Made by a program: the position numbers and the translations under genes. A DNA stretch of 64,000 nt from Cylicocyclus nassatus. Lineage: Eukaryota; Nematoda; Chromadorea; Rhabditida; Strongylidae. Positions 12,457-25,467 of this stretch are shown here, one piece after another; the stretch's first letter is position 1, and each line of letters starts with the position of its first letter. The DNA lies in contig CATQJL010000223.1 of assembly GCA_958299035.1 (NCBI GenBank), positions 124,001-188,000 of the forward strand. The letters run 5' to 3'. The notes below the pieces were generated by a model. That model ran no database searches and was not told where the DNA came from. It saw only the letters and a program-made list of their open reading frames with translations.

Positions 12457-14585
12457 CTTCTAGCTCGCTCCACCCACTTTTTCATGAAATTGCTTAGTTT
12501 CACAAGCTTCTGAGATCACATGTTTATGCCATCAACCAGCCCAAAAATTGCTCCAGAGTGCTAAGCGATTCTATAGGTGGGTGGAGTAGGCCAAGAAATT
12601 GGCTGACTCCTACTGCTACCCCCATTTTTAGACTGAGGGTCTTTAGGACACGTTCATTTCGCATACGATAGAATGCGCAACCAGAGCCCGTTATGACAAG
12701 CTTATGCTTGGGCAAGTTTGAAGAAATTTAAGAGTATTGATTCGTAGAAAAAATGGAAAATAAATTTAGTGGATCTAGGAACAGCAAAACTTTATTTTAC
12801 TGGCTATGGCACTTAGAAGAAATTGCCCATGGTTATGCTCATAAGTTCGAAAACATCCATTTTTGGGTGAAGAGAATCTAATTACTAATAATCAGGATGA
12901 AATATCCAGGTTTTGCAAGTACACATTGAGCATCACAAATGCACAAGATAGTTCAGTATATTATGATCTCTGCTCAGACCCTGCAGTTGCTTGTGAATAT
13001 CTCCGCTCTCGTTTTTATCACATCGAATATTGCGTGCGTGCTAACGCACTATGCATTTTCAAGCAAATGTCTCATACTGGATGAGATCAAACTCATCTCA
13101 GTAGGTCACTACTCACCAAATTACTTTTCCGCACTCTCTACATGGTGCTTACTTTGTGATACATAGTTAGTGCACACCGAAACTATCTATAATCTTCACA
13201 TTTTTGTCATGAAGAAATTATGTATAGTAAACCGAGATAATAGACTAAAATTTCAAAGCCTACGTGCATTTGCTTAACTTTGCTGTATCTTTGATATTTC
13301 CGCTGAGATCTGACAGGCAAAAAAGGCATGGAGTGCATTGTCAAATCGGTGCAACTGATTATGCGTATTGCACACCATGCGCGCCATTTGACGACATGTG
13401 GAATTGAAATTGTTCGTTTCCACTGATTTCTGCTCATTTGATACTCCCTTTTGGTTTGATTGGGTGTATCAGATAGTATCTCACATTTCTACAGTAAGAT
13501 TTCACTGAGGATTTATTGGTAAGTGTGCCGTCGGTTGCCGCGCATAGTTCGCAGACTCACAATGTACTGGTAACTGGCGGATAGCTTTATTTATACCGCA
13601 TTTATCTATCGCACTGTCTACAGAGAATTTGATCGAACTTTTTACATAGACTTTTCAGAATCTAACAGAATTTTAATTTTCTTATTCTCAAATGGGGTAA
13701 GCAACAACTGTGGCATCAAACTTGGTTATCAGTCAGTGAGCTTTACCCAGTAGGTTCATTTTCTTGTTTATCGTTTCAAATTACCGTTTTTCATGTTTAT
13801 TCTTTCAAATCACCGTTCATTCGTAGTTCATTGTCATTAAAAAGTATTTTTCCCTTGATTCAGTTCAAAACTTTCCAAATTCAACAATTCCAAGTGATGA
13901 GATTACCACTCATATGATTACGTCATAGGCGTTTGGCAAATGTCCATCACCAGAAAACCAGTCCCTACCTGGTAAAGGGCAGATTGAGTTTTATACAAAA
14001 AAGCGGATCTATCTGGTAACAATAACGAGTTATGCTAATTTGTAACATTTAAGAGATGCGAAAAAGCTTGCATTGTATCTCCCAAGGATGCTGTTCCATA
14101 TCTCACCGCTTTTCGTGAAGTTTTGCACATACAAGCCTGCGTTTTATATTATTCTGCAAATCTACAGTAGTTTTGTACCTCTTAAGAACAGATCTGCTCT
14201 TCCTGAATAAGTTCACAAGCCCCTAATTTACCCATATGCTTTGCAATTCGTACAAGTTCTCTCATTCACACACACAACACATCCATGCTAGTTTTGAAGA
14301 ACCTTCAACCTTGACAAAGCTAACTCACAACGAGCGTTTTTTTTCAGCCGTATCCGGTCCGGGATTGCTATTTTACCAACACGTAGTGACCATCCAGCTT
14401 GTCATACTTGACGCATGGTACCTAACATGCGCCCACACTTCTTGCCTCATTTTGAATGAGTAACGTCCAAATAAGGTGCGCGTTGTCTGCTTGACGTTGC
14501 TGGATGTACGAGTTTTTTCCATGCGTCGTAGAACCTCCACATCTCTTGCGCGCACCTATTGAAACGGGTGTAATTAGTACACATC

Positions 14586-14850
14586 TGTGATGGTAGAGGT
14601 GTGCTGTGGTGGTGATGGTGATGATGATGATGATGGTGGTGACGACGTTCTTGGTAATGGTGGTGATGGTGATGGTGTGGATGGAGATGGTGTGATGGTA
14701 GCGATGGTGATGGTGGTGATGAGGTGAAATTGACGATGTTGTTGGTGGTGCCAATGGTAGTGATGGCAGTGGTGTTGGTGGAGATGGTGGTGATGGTGGT
14801 AATGGTGGTGATGATGGTGATGATGGTGATGATGGTAGATGGTAGGTACT
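14586..14850. repeat. GATGGT/GGTGAT minisatellite
   Basis: About 265 bp of degenerate GATGGTGGT, GGTGATGAT and TGGTGGTGA units. Read on the minus strand this gives long His/Pro/Ser/Thr runs that keep frames open; these are repeat artefacts, not genes. Confidence 0.85.
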
Positions 14851-15539
14851 GGGTTATTGGGTGAGAAAACTTGTAACCAACCCGAATGCGATTTACCGCG
14901 AAACTGGACCACTTTTCAATCTGGAGCTGTTAGTTGTTGTGTGAAGAAATACAGTTTTGTGATGGTCAAGGCGTTGGCGTAGTGCACGTCTAGAATTTTC
15001 TGAAAAAAAGGTCTAGAAGAAAATTTGCAGTTTTGGTAATTTTTTGGGGTAAGGCGATCAGGGTCCTATGGTGCACTTCATTTATCTCATTTCTCTTTAT
15101 CAAATAAATTTTGTATGACATACAGAATCCTTTCAAATGATGGCTTAGTGCATTCTTATTGTTAGAACAGTGGGAAAAAGATGATTTACAAAAAATTTCT
15201 GGAACAACCGGAGGTTGAATCATTAGTTTTACAAATTGTGCTGGAGTTGCTGAATCTTTTTTTTTTGAAGTACGGAAATCCTGGAAATACTTGAACACAC
15301 ACTAGTGGCCCAGAAAAGAACCTCTTTGAGTGTTCCGAAAAAGCCAAGGTTGGCAGGTGCTCAGTAATTTTGTGGAGCTTTTTGAATTTTCTATTTTGAG
15401 AAACCTTTCTAATAAAAATGTCATTTTCAAACGATTTTATCCTTAGTCCTATATGGAATTTACTTATCGGAAAATGCTTATTGTAATTCCTCTACTGTAA
15501 AGGAGAGATTCCGACCCCAAATGCTTCTCCCTCTCTTAA

Positions 15540-16820
15540 CCCTCCTCTCTAGACAAATAACACGATCAGCATTCCATGTGCTACGAGTTTTCCCCTTTCA
15601 AGGGCGTCATCAAATCTAGACTTTCTCGAAACTTTCTCGAATCGCTCTTGAAACAACGACTCGAATTACTCTCGATCCGTAGTCAATTCCCATTAGCCGG
15701 TCAGCGAGGCGGCTCTCGAGTGAATTGCGCCATGTGAAGTTTTTGCCCAGAGAGTGAAACATGCGGCGCGCACACACTATGTTTCACTCGTCCTCATTCG
15801 GACGAGTTCCGCGTCCGTGAGAAGGACGTCATCACTCTGTAGCTGTTGGCTATTCAACTTGACTCTTTGGTCCGGTATAGTGAATGTATGACGCGGTCGT
15901 TTGGTTGTAATCAATTTCGAGACGCAGTTCTCATAGGATTCTGCGGCTATTGTGTGATTGAGTTTATTTGTTCGAGTTTCATCGAGTTGGTTGGGCTATG
16001 CGCGCAGCTGCATTGTTGGTTGGGCTACTTGCGTGCCTTACGCGATTTATCCAACATCATTAGACTTATACGGATAAAACTTGTAGAAGCCAGGACTATA
16101 CCGAAACTGTCTTGGCTGGTGGAAAAAGGTCTTAGGAAGTTTCTTCAACGATGGGTAATTTTATCAAGAAAGAAGATAAGACGGCTGTAGTCAGAATACT
16201 ATGGATGTATTTGAAAGAATGCAAGTCGGCAGCTAAACAACGTTGTGGGTTCAACAGGCTCCGCCCGTGCGGCCCAACTAGTACAGGCTAAATGTGTAAA
16301 GATACATGGTTTGTAGCAGATGTCCGCGCGTGCCGGCGTATTGACGACATAATTGACTTTACCCGAGCTTCTGCTTAGTGCAGTCCACAGCTGTCTCAGG
16401 ACATGAAGGACGAAAACTTGTTTAATGTTGTATCCTCATATGGTATTTGTAGTAGTAGGCCCTTATGCACAGCCACCTTACTGTGGTTATACGGTAGTCT
16501 GGTGGTTCCCTGCGGGACCTATGCGAAGGGCACATTGTAGGCAGAGTTGGCGCTCGAGCTCTGGCCTTCTGATAGACTGGGAAGTCGCGATTGGAGCACA
16601 TATATCTCAATATCTCCATGATGGCAAAGATGCAGAGGGCGAGCCGAGAGCTCGTCCACATGCGCGGTCCCACAACGAACATTGCTTTAATATGGTGCGA
16701 ATGACCGAACGCTTCCAACATGATTTGCCTTGCTTTTGTTTTCAAAAAGATTTATGCGGTACTACCCATCACTGCTGTAGGTTTCATGGACAGAACCTAA
16801 CTCTAGAATTTCTCTGATCT
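15540..16820 (+). other. GC-elevated segment of unknown origin, possible decayed retroelement
   Basis: This segment is clearly richer in GC and CpG than its surroundings. It holds a short hairpin (CTCATTCGGACGAG near 15792) and a 114-codon open frame (15846-16190). A short frame starting at 16151 begins MGNFIKKEDKTAVVRILWMY and stops after about 48 codons. The sequence from 15844 (TGTTGGC) has some look of a retroelement long terminal repeat, but no second copy, primer-binding site or polymerase is seen. I cannot assign a function. Confidence 0.2.
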
Positions 16821-16899
16821 AGTTTCTTTGAGAATTTACGGAAAAGTTCGCGTTCTTTCTATCAAACCCAATATCAACAATGGTATATATAGCATTGTC

Positions 16900-17120
16900 T
16901 TTGCGAATGCAACATTCTCAACGTTCGTGACCTGATTCTCGGCGAGCGCTCACAGCGCCACATACAAACTCTCAAACGGCCTGTCCCTATCCTCCCCACA
17001 CATGTCATCTCACTCTTGTAGAGCGACGATCACTCTCTTAAGTACACGAACGAGAGAGATGTGTTCAGGTCCATACAAAACTTTCACTTGAGGATCACCC
17101 GGCTCTGTATGTGTCGCGTC
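16900..17120. promoter_or_regulatory. GC-rich island in gene-poor DNA
   Basis: A short stretch with CGCTCACAGCGCC, CTCTC and GAGAG boxes and several CpGs, unlike its AT-rich flanks. No splice-consistent coding exon was identified. It may be an enhancer or a 5' leader. Confidence 0.15.
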
Positions 17121-17989
17121 TTGGAATTTGTATGACAACAAAGGTCACTTTTTTATGGAGCGGATGACCACTGTCCGCGGCTCTTGTGAAAATTCCGGAA
17201 TTTTTTCGAAGATCTAGAATTGTAGATGTAATCAAGGGTTTGTAAGATTGTATGGTAGCGGGGCGATTTGGTAAAAGACAAATATTTGGGATTGTGGAAT
17301 GCTATTTTGCAGGAAAACGTTCTAATAAGGCCAAAATTCTGCGCAACTTCCGATTACTTTTTAAAATCTTTCAACACATACATCATCCCGTTAGATTCAA
17401 AAAAGGACAAAAGTTTCGGACTATATCCTCGCGAGAAATTAACTGTGTTAGGATGACGGGGGCGGGGGCACAGCTACAGAGACAGGGGGGGGGGGGGGGT
17501 GGGAGGGGGAGAAGGGAATCTGTTGATGAAATTAGAGTCTCAATGTAGAATAGCAGAAAACTAGCGTGGAGGTAAAAGTTTTTTTCGCGTTTGCTCTAAC
17601 CAGTACCCCTCCTCTCCACTATTCCATTTCTCCACCTCCTCCTCCTCGTTCAGCAAGATAAAAGAGCATCGAAACTTTCGGACTCAAAAAATTGGCTTGG
17701 TGGACATGTGCAGTTGAACACGAAATAATGGTTTACTCTGTGAGAAAAAACCAACTAAATTCGAATTTTTTTGGCCTGCTATTTTGTGATAAAAATGGTC
17801 CCATAGCTTTGTGACATGAATTCAGATGAAGGATTTATAGAGCAGTTAGATAAAAAGTTTCTCTTGTGATTTTACCGCACTTCGTAGACCATCACTCTTC
17901 CTGCTTTGTGATATCCTCCCTCCCCCCCCCTCATCCCTCTCTGGATCCCTCTCACACTGATCTCGACTGCTCAAATGGGAATCGGAGGT

Positions 17990-18330
17990 GTAATTCGGAA
18001 TGAACGACGTCAGCACGACCTCTCGGCTGGCTCTGGCTTTCGCGCGGCAATTTCACTTTTCACATTCACAGATGTTACAGAATAGGTCAAGTACGCGTAC
18101 ATACACACACACAGCAGACGAAAAGACGCGTAGCGCTGGGCGCTGCGGCATCGCGCGCGGGCGCCGCGAGGGCGCAGCACAGCGCCAATGCGCGCAGGGC
18201 AGCTCACCTCGAATGACATGCCTCGTTTCGAGCGCAACGTTGACCTAATTGCCGCCGGCGCGCATCCTATGCGCGTCAACTTCTTGGCGAACATCTCCCT
18301 TTTCGTCTCGTCGTCGTCGTCGCACTTTCA
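17990..18330. promoter_or_regulatory. strong CpG-rich island
   Basis: This is one of the most GC-rich parts of the window (GCGCGCGGGCGCCGCGAGGG near 18151), preceded by a poly-C tract at about 17920-17930 and followed by a TCG triplet run at 18308-18322. Open frames on both strands (82 and 94 codons) follow from the lack of A/T-rich stop codons. It could be a promoter or a 5' exon of a distant gene. Confidence 0.25.
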
Positions 18331-18769
18331 TTTGCGGACATAACTACCCGGATTCTTGTACTATTCCCTCTTGGCGACATTTCACTGTTATTACTAGTTT
18401 GGCCCCAAAGTAGAGTTATCTGCAGGAATGACCATCCTTCGATTACGCCAAATGACCATCCATCTGGGAACAACTATTCATATCTACACATTCTACTCCT
18501 ATTTTCACGGGATCACTATCTTTTACATCTAAGAGATACGAGTAGATACTTTAGCGGTGATTCTTGGGTTGTACCAGGTACAATGTGAGATTCTCGTTGA
18601 TTTACCGGTGTATTCACAGACTTTCAATAGTGTTTTTTGGGTAAGTCAATTCTGTTACGCTCAGTTTGGGAGAAAATATTATACTTCACAATAAGTGCCG
18701 TATTTACATTAAATCAGTACTGACTTCTAGAATTGAGCATTCCCTTACCTATGATTTTGGTACCAACAG

Positions 18770-18926
18770 CAGGGCTTGGCACAGGTGGCTTGTAAGCAAG
18801 CTGGATGTCGTTTTAGGGACAAAAAGCAAAGGGAGTATCGTTTCTGAGGCCGAAAAGACGCAATGTGAAAATTTTTCAGCGTTTCGTTTTTTGCATTTTT
18901 CAAAAGCCATCTCGTGCCGAGCCCTC
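18770..18926 (+). mobile_element. hAT-like MITE, family A
   Basis: The left end CAGGGCTTGGCACAGGTGGC pairs with the right end GCCATCTCGTGCCGAGCCCTC. The flanks ACCAACAG (18762-18769) and ACCAAGAG (18927-18934) form an 8-bp target duplication with one mismatch. Just inside lies TAAGCAAGCTGGATGTCG, closely matching the copy at 62495 (TAAATAAGCTGGATATCG). At 157 bp it is the shortest of the three copies. Confidence 0.85.
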
Positions 18927-19859
18927 ACCAAGAGTTTACTAGTTAACACTTTCCCTTTGCTTTTTTCCTGGTCTTTTGATATTGCCTTTTGATTCGAGCT
19001 TGAAGGATGTTAGTCGTGTTGCTAGTAAGCCTTTCACATTCTCTCATATGGTACTATACGGACCTCATTTATTGCCCTTATTTAAACTTTTTCTAAAACC
19101 ATAAAAAACTTTTAATATGCGACTTCTCCTACAGTACTTCTTCAAATTTTATTTAAGAAGAACGAATCTTCATTGTTGTAGTGCACTAAATCTTGTCATA
19201 CTTTTTAAGTTTTGAAAACCACCTTGAAATGTGTATAGTTTAATGATTATTTCGAATAATTGTAAATAAAAAGAGTTCTGAGGGCAGTATCTACCTATTA
19301 GGTCCATACCATAATCTTGCAGCTATCATTGTTCACTTTGCACTTTCCGTTTATTTGATAAAATGGTGTGCACCAAATAGCCTAAAATCTGCAGTTATTA
19401 TTACAAAATACATTTTTGCACTCGTTTTCTTTTTTTTCTCTGTCATATCTTGCTGTGCCTAAGCAACAGAGTTTGTAGAAATTCTTTCCGATTTTTACAA
19501 TGGGCATTAGTTTGTTCTTTTTTCTTCTTTAGCTATAGCGGATATCTTCGTGTAACAATTCCAAACAAAATTTTCCAAATATGTTAATTCGTATGCGAAA
19601 AAATCTGGGTAGCTCTACTGTTGCTAAATACAGTAACGGCCAATATCGAGTTCAACAGTTGAATCTGTTCTTCTACACCTTCAAAACTTCCTAGTCCACA
19701 CCAGTTCGCAATTTGAAAAAACTTTCATTCTACTCGGCGCGTCTCATCTTTACGAAACCCTGCAACACAGCCCCAATTTTCTCGAGTTTGATTAATCGTC
19801 AATCAAGCTGTAGGAGAGCTGTAACAGTTTTCTTAGTGGATCGAACTAATAGCGAAGAG

Positions 19860-20045
19860 CGAAGAAGATGGTGGTGATGGTGAGATCTCGGTGTTGGTTC
19901 GGTTAGGAGATGTGTCTGTTGGTGTGAGTGCGATCTTCTCTCTAAAGAGAGTGTGATGGCGCTCGTTCGTACCGACATCGTCCACTCCGACCTACTTTTT
20001 GCAACTCTTCGGTCCTTGGTGTGTGTGCCTATGTCTATCTTCGTA
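19860..20045. promoter_or_regulatory. GC-rich island
   Basis: A GA/GT-rich stretch with CTCTCTAAAGAGAG palindromic character near 19940 and scattered CpGs (CGCTCGTTCGTACCGACATCG). No coding exon was recognised. Confidence 0.12.
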
Positions 20046-20834
20046 GATGTCCGTTACGTATCTTTCAAGTAACAAATGGTATTTGTACTTGTCGTGGCTG
20101 CCCTTTTGGGCGAGGTCAAAAACGAAATTTTGGGGTTTTTACCCGAAAGATTCGTTTTGGGTAAGCTTGGGTAGTCAGGGAATTCCATTGGGGCTCTGGA
20201 TGATTTCATTTTGTGGCTGTAATTTTTTAGGATCACAGTCAACGCCACCGTACTTTATCTACACAGTAAACCTCGATATACTCAATGTCTTTTTTTAAAG
20301 TGCTCTATCATTGATGGTACTTTATGCTACCATACTTCATCTTTTCTACAGTAACCTAATTGTAAAAAATTTGAATATAATTATTATCTTGTCTCTAGAT
20401 ACTCTTTCCATGCAGAAAAAGAATACGTTAGTTTGCAAAAGCCTCCCAAAATTATCTTTGGGAAATTCTTGGTTATTTTTCCCATCATTTTCAAAAAATC
20501 CCAAATTCTTTTCGTATTTCTTCGTCCATCGAACTGTATCTGGAGCATTCGGTATTTACAGATTTGTGTGATTACGGTAGCTGCTTCATTTTGTTGTAAT
20601 GTCAATGATCTGTCCACTTCTCGAAATGCTACCTTGCAACCCCGTGAAATGACCGTCACGGGGGTTTCGATCGCAGTAGACGATAACAAGTACAAAATTT
20701 GACGGTTGTGTGTGGACGATTTGTTAGTTTCATTGTTAGGTTAGCCTGTGGTAATCGCAATTTTTCTCCTCTATCGCTCTCTCCTCCCTCCCCCCCCCCC
20801 CCCCCTCCCTCACATTATATTGTTATTTTCAATA

Positions 20835-21855
20835 TCAGGTCGTTCCGAAAGTAATGTCGCTTTTTTCGAATGAACGCCATTATTCGTGGAATCAATATTT
20901 TCAAGAAATCTTGGGACCATTCGATGCAGCATTTCATCCTCTTTCTGAAGGTTGTAATTTCATTGCATAATTTTCATTGAGCTTTCGAAAAATTAACAAA
21001 ATCTGCAACTCCTGCTTATTGCCATGGTCAAGTTCGGCAATTTTTAAAAAATTTTTGCACCTATTCTCCGAAGAAATACAAGTTGCTGGTAAATCGAGCA
21101 AACCCTATAGAACACAGAGTAATTTTTTTCTTTTCCTTAGCTTGCTTCTCAGAGTTTCTGGAATCAGTTTTAAAATGCCATCAAATTCCATATTTGGTCA
21201 ACTCAAACCTCACAGAACAATCACCGGCAAGCAACTCGGATGTCATTCGACGCAGCTTTTTCTCCTCTTTTTACCAGTTGTTTTTGGTTTCCGATTCATC
21301 AAGTTTTCCGAGATAAAATCATCATAATTCAGGTTTTTCAGGGCGCCTCCGGCTGTACCCGGGGATTTTGAAAGTTGCTAATCTGAAGCGGTAAACGCTC
21401 ATTTGCTTTGTAAAGTTAGTGTAAAACCATAATTCATTTTTGTAATTTCAAAATCCGACGATTTCTTGGTGTTTGATGCATTTGTGTCTGAGACGAGCCT
21501 GCTAATTCGGTGCTTCCATCAAAAAATCTATACAGGAATTATGACGAGCGCTGAAAAGTAGAAAAAAGTTGTGCTGTTTCCTGTAGGGTTTGCTCCATCC
21601 ATCCATTACTTGGACTCCTTCTGAGGTTTGTTATAAAATTTCAGAAAAATTGTGAAACTTGGCCATCTCAAAAAGCATAGGTCGCAGATTTTGACTCTTT
21701 TCTGGGAGCTCATTGAATGTATTGCAACAACTTCATAACCGTTAGAAAGAGAATGAAAAGCTGCATCAAATGCTACCAGAATCTCTTACACATCTTTGTT
21801 CTACGAGATGTGGCATACGTTTGAAAAAAGCGACATTACTTTCGGAACGACCTAA
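20835..21855. mobile_element. long palindromic mariner-type MITE flanked by TA
   Basis: The ends are TCAGGTCGTTCCGAAAGTAA and, as complement of the right end, TTAGGTCGTTCCGAAAGTAA, continuing TGTCGCTTTTTTC on both. TA flanks both sides (20833-20834, 21856-21857). The two halves are diverged reverse complements along most of their length. For example, CGATGCAGCATTTCATCCTCTTTCTGA on the left pairs with TGATGCAGCTTTTCATTCTC on the right, and GAGCAAACCCTA recurs in mirrored positions near 21100 and 21590. The 1,021-bp element would fold into a near full-length hairpin. No transposase remains; a 116-codon frame inside has no transposase motifs. Confidence 0.88.
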
Positions 21856-22899
21856 TACATTTTATTGTTTCCTTTGTCTTTTTTCGTCGCTCTTAGAAGG
21901 AATCACCACGGTGTTATTTTAGTTGCAACATTCCCAATTCTGCATTGTAAATTTGTAGACCATGGGGGCGGAGCTCTTTTTGACCAGTCACAGCTTTCGT
22001 TTTTTATTAGCTGGCCTGTGAAATGGACTCCGTACTATTACAATGTTAATGACTTACTAAAAATCACTTGATGGGTTACTACCTATTTTTGTTTTTTATT
22101 CTCAAAAGGTTTTCTCATTTTCTTTTCTTCTTTTTCATCTTCCTCTTCTGTCATACCCTTCCTTTGATTTAATACCTTCTTTTGCGCTTATCTCACATAA
22201 TGTTTTCCTTATAAAGGGGTAGTATTGATTACTTTTCCTTCTATTTATGATCAAAGCTAGAAAGCTTGCAACTGCAACGCGCGATGTGTATTATCCCTGC
22301 ACAGTAATGAAACTTCTGTTATGTCTAGAGAGATTAATTCTGCGGCCAACTTTCTCTTTACACACAAAAAAGACGAGATGTCCCATTTTTGTAGACGAGA
22401 TGATGTGACCTTCGCGAAAGTGTGTAGTGTTGTGTGTATGTTCTTTGAGTAACAATGTTTACGGGAGTTTACATTTTTGTGAGGATTTTGAAAATTAAAT
22501 ATTTGTCTTTATCATAGTTTTGCATATCGCATAGACTACCGTATACTTACCGTACTTTGATAGATTGAGACAACGAATCGAGATTTTTTTATAGAAATAC
22601 CCATAGATTTTCTTCCTTCCCCAAAAATTTAGGAACTTTCACGGTCCAATTTGTCAAACTAATCGCTTTTGCATGAGTTGGATTGCTCAGAGGGTATCTA
22701 CCGTACACCTACCGTACCTCGACAGACAGCGGTAGCGCAGTATATCACAGAAATCTCTTGTAAAGTGTGCACAAAACTCTCTGACCCAAAGAAAGTAACC
22801 CAACATGAACTACTCTTTTCTTTCTTCTCTTTTTTTTCGTTTCCTTCCCTCTTACCCCTCTCCCTCCTCCGTAACTTTTGCGCAATTTCTTGACTTCCT

Positions 22900-23110
22900 C
22901 GTGGTAGTTTGTGACAGCTTCACTCTCGACTACTTAGTATACATAAAGACACACACCACATCAGCTCCCGCTCGAGTCCGCTGCTCTTTACTCGCCAGTT
23001 ACTTCCGCCACCACCACCGACCGACCCTTACGATATGTTTGATAAACAGTTGTGGCGGCTTCGTACACTCCCCAGTGTGTGCCTATGACCTCTGACGGGT
23101 TAAGCGATTT
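22900..23110. promoter_or_regulatory. GC-rich island
   Basis: A segment rich in CCACCACCACCGACCGACCC (near 23012) and CTCCCGCTCGAG (near 22968), downstream of a CT-rich tract. It differs from its AT-rich flanks, but no exon can be supported. Confidence 0.12.
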
Positions 23111-24059
23111 TGAGAGTACGAATAGTTATCGAGTATCTGCTTAATGCTCTCTCCATTAGACTATGTTAATCACTTTTTTGGTTTGGCTAAATCAAGCTGC
23201 GTTTTTACCAGATTTCAAAGCTAAAATTGGAAATTGTAAATTGTAATTGTAGTTAAAATTGTTCGTTGAAAGCTTACTCTGCGGCAGTCTACTTTCTTAT
23301 TCATCCAAGAGCGGTCATCAAGTTAATAGAGAATCTAGGTGGTGCACCTGTGCACACATTGAGGATTTCATCGCTAACTTTTCCTCCAAAAAACTCATTT
23401 TCGTTGCTCGAATTTCCTACACTGTATCACCGTATATCTACCGTTATGCCTGCCTTATACTTATCGCATCTCTGTAGTATTCCAAAGTTGTTGTACTTAT
23501 GGTAGTATTGTGAAAAGTTTATGCTAGGTTCAGAAACATTCTATCCAATTAAAAAATATAGATGTGCAATGATGTGATTGTAATAGACGGTTTTGTGTTA
23601 GGACTCTGCAAAACTTCATCCCTTTTTCGAATAAAAATGCTGTTTCATAACTTTATCATCCGACTTCTTCGACTGTAGAATATGAATCCTTACACTTTCC
23701 TTCCTTATCAAACTTCCCCCTCACCCTCATTTTTCAACAACTTCAGAAGTCTTCCTTGTAAGATAAAGGGAAGTAAATTCTGTATGTTGAGTTCGCAAAT
23801 ACACACCATCTATTTTGTTTGGAAAAACTCGTATTTCTGCCTGTCTTCTTCTGCTTTAGATTACGATAAAGGATGAGAAAAAAAGCTGATTTGCACTTTA
23901 CCTTGTTCTACCAGGTGCAGCAATTACCTACACCTAGCGTTTTTCTACCACACCTAACCAGATTCCTGCTTTGAACATCCTACTCTTCAAATCGTCAAGT
24001 ATCCTTAATCTCCCTCCCAGTGTCCTTAACTCATCCTCTCACCCGCGCTTATCCCGTTA

Positions 24060-24340
24060 TTTCTACACACAACACAGGCGACGACAGTTGCCGCCTCAGC
24101 GGCAGTGACCAGTGCGCGCGGTCAGCAGAGCCGTTGCTCTGCGGACTCCCTTGCGGCTGCGCTCTCTCGGTACCGTGCAACTTTCGCAAGCCCCCCCCCC
24201 CCCGCTCCCCGTGTTACAAAACCGTGTCGGGGGCACGCGAGCGAGAGTTTACATTTACTCGCACCCTCATACATACACACACTCGGGAGAGACAAAACGC
24301 AACAAACGAAACTCGACCTCGTTTTTATGTCTTTCACCAC
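24060..24340. promoter_or_regulatory. CpG-rich island next to minisatellite
   Basis: A GC-rich stretch (CAGTGCGCGCGGTCAGCAGAGC near 24112) contains a poly-C tract at about 24190-24203 and GAGCGAGAG. Frames in all three forward phases stay open from here through the minisatellite. That reflects GC content and repeats rather than coding. Confidence 0.2.
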
Positions 24341-24399
24341 CATTTCCATCAGCAAAATCACCATCATCACTACCATCACTATCATTATCAGCATTCAAC

Positions 24400-24775
24400 A
24401 CCATGCAACACCATCAAAACTACCAACACCATTCTACACCATTCAACACCATTCAACACCATTCAACACCTTTCAACACCTTTCAACACCATTCAGCACC
24501 GAGCAACACTATCAAGACTACCAACGCCATTCTACATCATTCAACTCCATTCAACACCATTCTACACCATTCAGCACCATGCAACACCATTCAGCACCAT
24601 GCAACACCATCAAGACTACGAACACCATTCCACACCATTCAACACCATTCAACACCATTCAACACCATTCAACACCATTCAACGCTATTCAACGCCATTC
24701 ACCAACGTCATCACCATCATCACCATCATCACCATCACTACCATCATCACAATCATCACCAGCAAGCACCACTGA
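24400..24775 (+). repeat. 10-bp minisatellite (CAACACCATT) followed by CATCAC repeats
   Basis: From 24400 to about 24700 the unit CAACACCATT recurs with few changes; CATCACCATCAT units follow to about 24770. Ten bases is not a multiple of three, so each forward frame reads the same decapeptide, HSTPFNTIQH, in a different register. This explains why three overlapping frames of 225-254 codons are all open (24020-24876). I regard none of them as a gene. Confidence 0.9.
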
Positions 24776-24933
24776 GCCGTAACTTTTTCTCTCCAATTTT
24801 CCCAAACACTCTCCCGCGCTTTTGTTGCATTTTCAATCCGACAACACGTCCACTTCTTTTTGCTGCCCCTAGATGATTCCTATTTTAGTGTGCGATTCGC
24901 ATTCTTTTGCATGTTTGATTTGAAGTTGATCAC

Positions 24934-25467
24934 TTGAGAGGACGGACACTGTGTATGGATTTTCTCGTGAATCCCTTAAAAAAGTGCTCTTGTGACGATT
25001 GTCTACAAGATTTCGCTTTTGTTCAGTTAGAGCAATGGAGTTTTCATTGTGTAGACTACAAATACAATGGAGGATGTGGTCACGTCAACCTACCTTTAGA
25101 TAGCCTTCAAAGTTCATTTCAAATTTTAAAAACTTTTAGAAATTATCACTATATGGGATTTACTATGACTACACATTTGACATTGTACCTTACTCTTTTA
25201 ATCCGTATTAGTTCGCTTTTTTTTGAAGAACCTGCAAAACCTACAAAATTGAGTTTAAAGTGGAATTTTCGCAATGTTACTTCTTGTAGTCATGTGTTTC
25301 GGTTTTGTATCGTCGATTCTCGCTTCTCCCCAACTTTTTGTCTATTTGTTATCCTCATCACCTCATTCTTCATTTTCCTACAAGCATTCGCACTTTTCTT
25401 GTTTTCTCTAAGGCTTTTCTACTTTTTTACGAATTCATCCGAATTTTCAAAATTTATTTACGTGTAA
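24934..25467 (+). other. 177-codon open frame, probably not a gene
   Basis: This long open frame lies in AT-rich DNA. Its C-terminal third is Phe/Leu-rich, as expected from pyrimidine-rich sequence. No domain, splice structure or codon pattern was recognised. A frame of this length is plausible by chance among all frames of a window this size. Confidence 0.1.

Noticed and set aside
14422..14912. Histidine-rich minus-strand proteins
   Set aside because: Pure translation of the GATGGT minisatellite.
24020..24775. 251-codon His/Thr/Pro-rich protein
   Set aside because: All three frames are open because of a 10-bp repeat; no frame is favoured.
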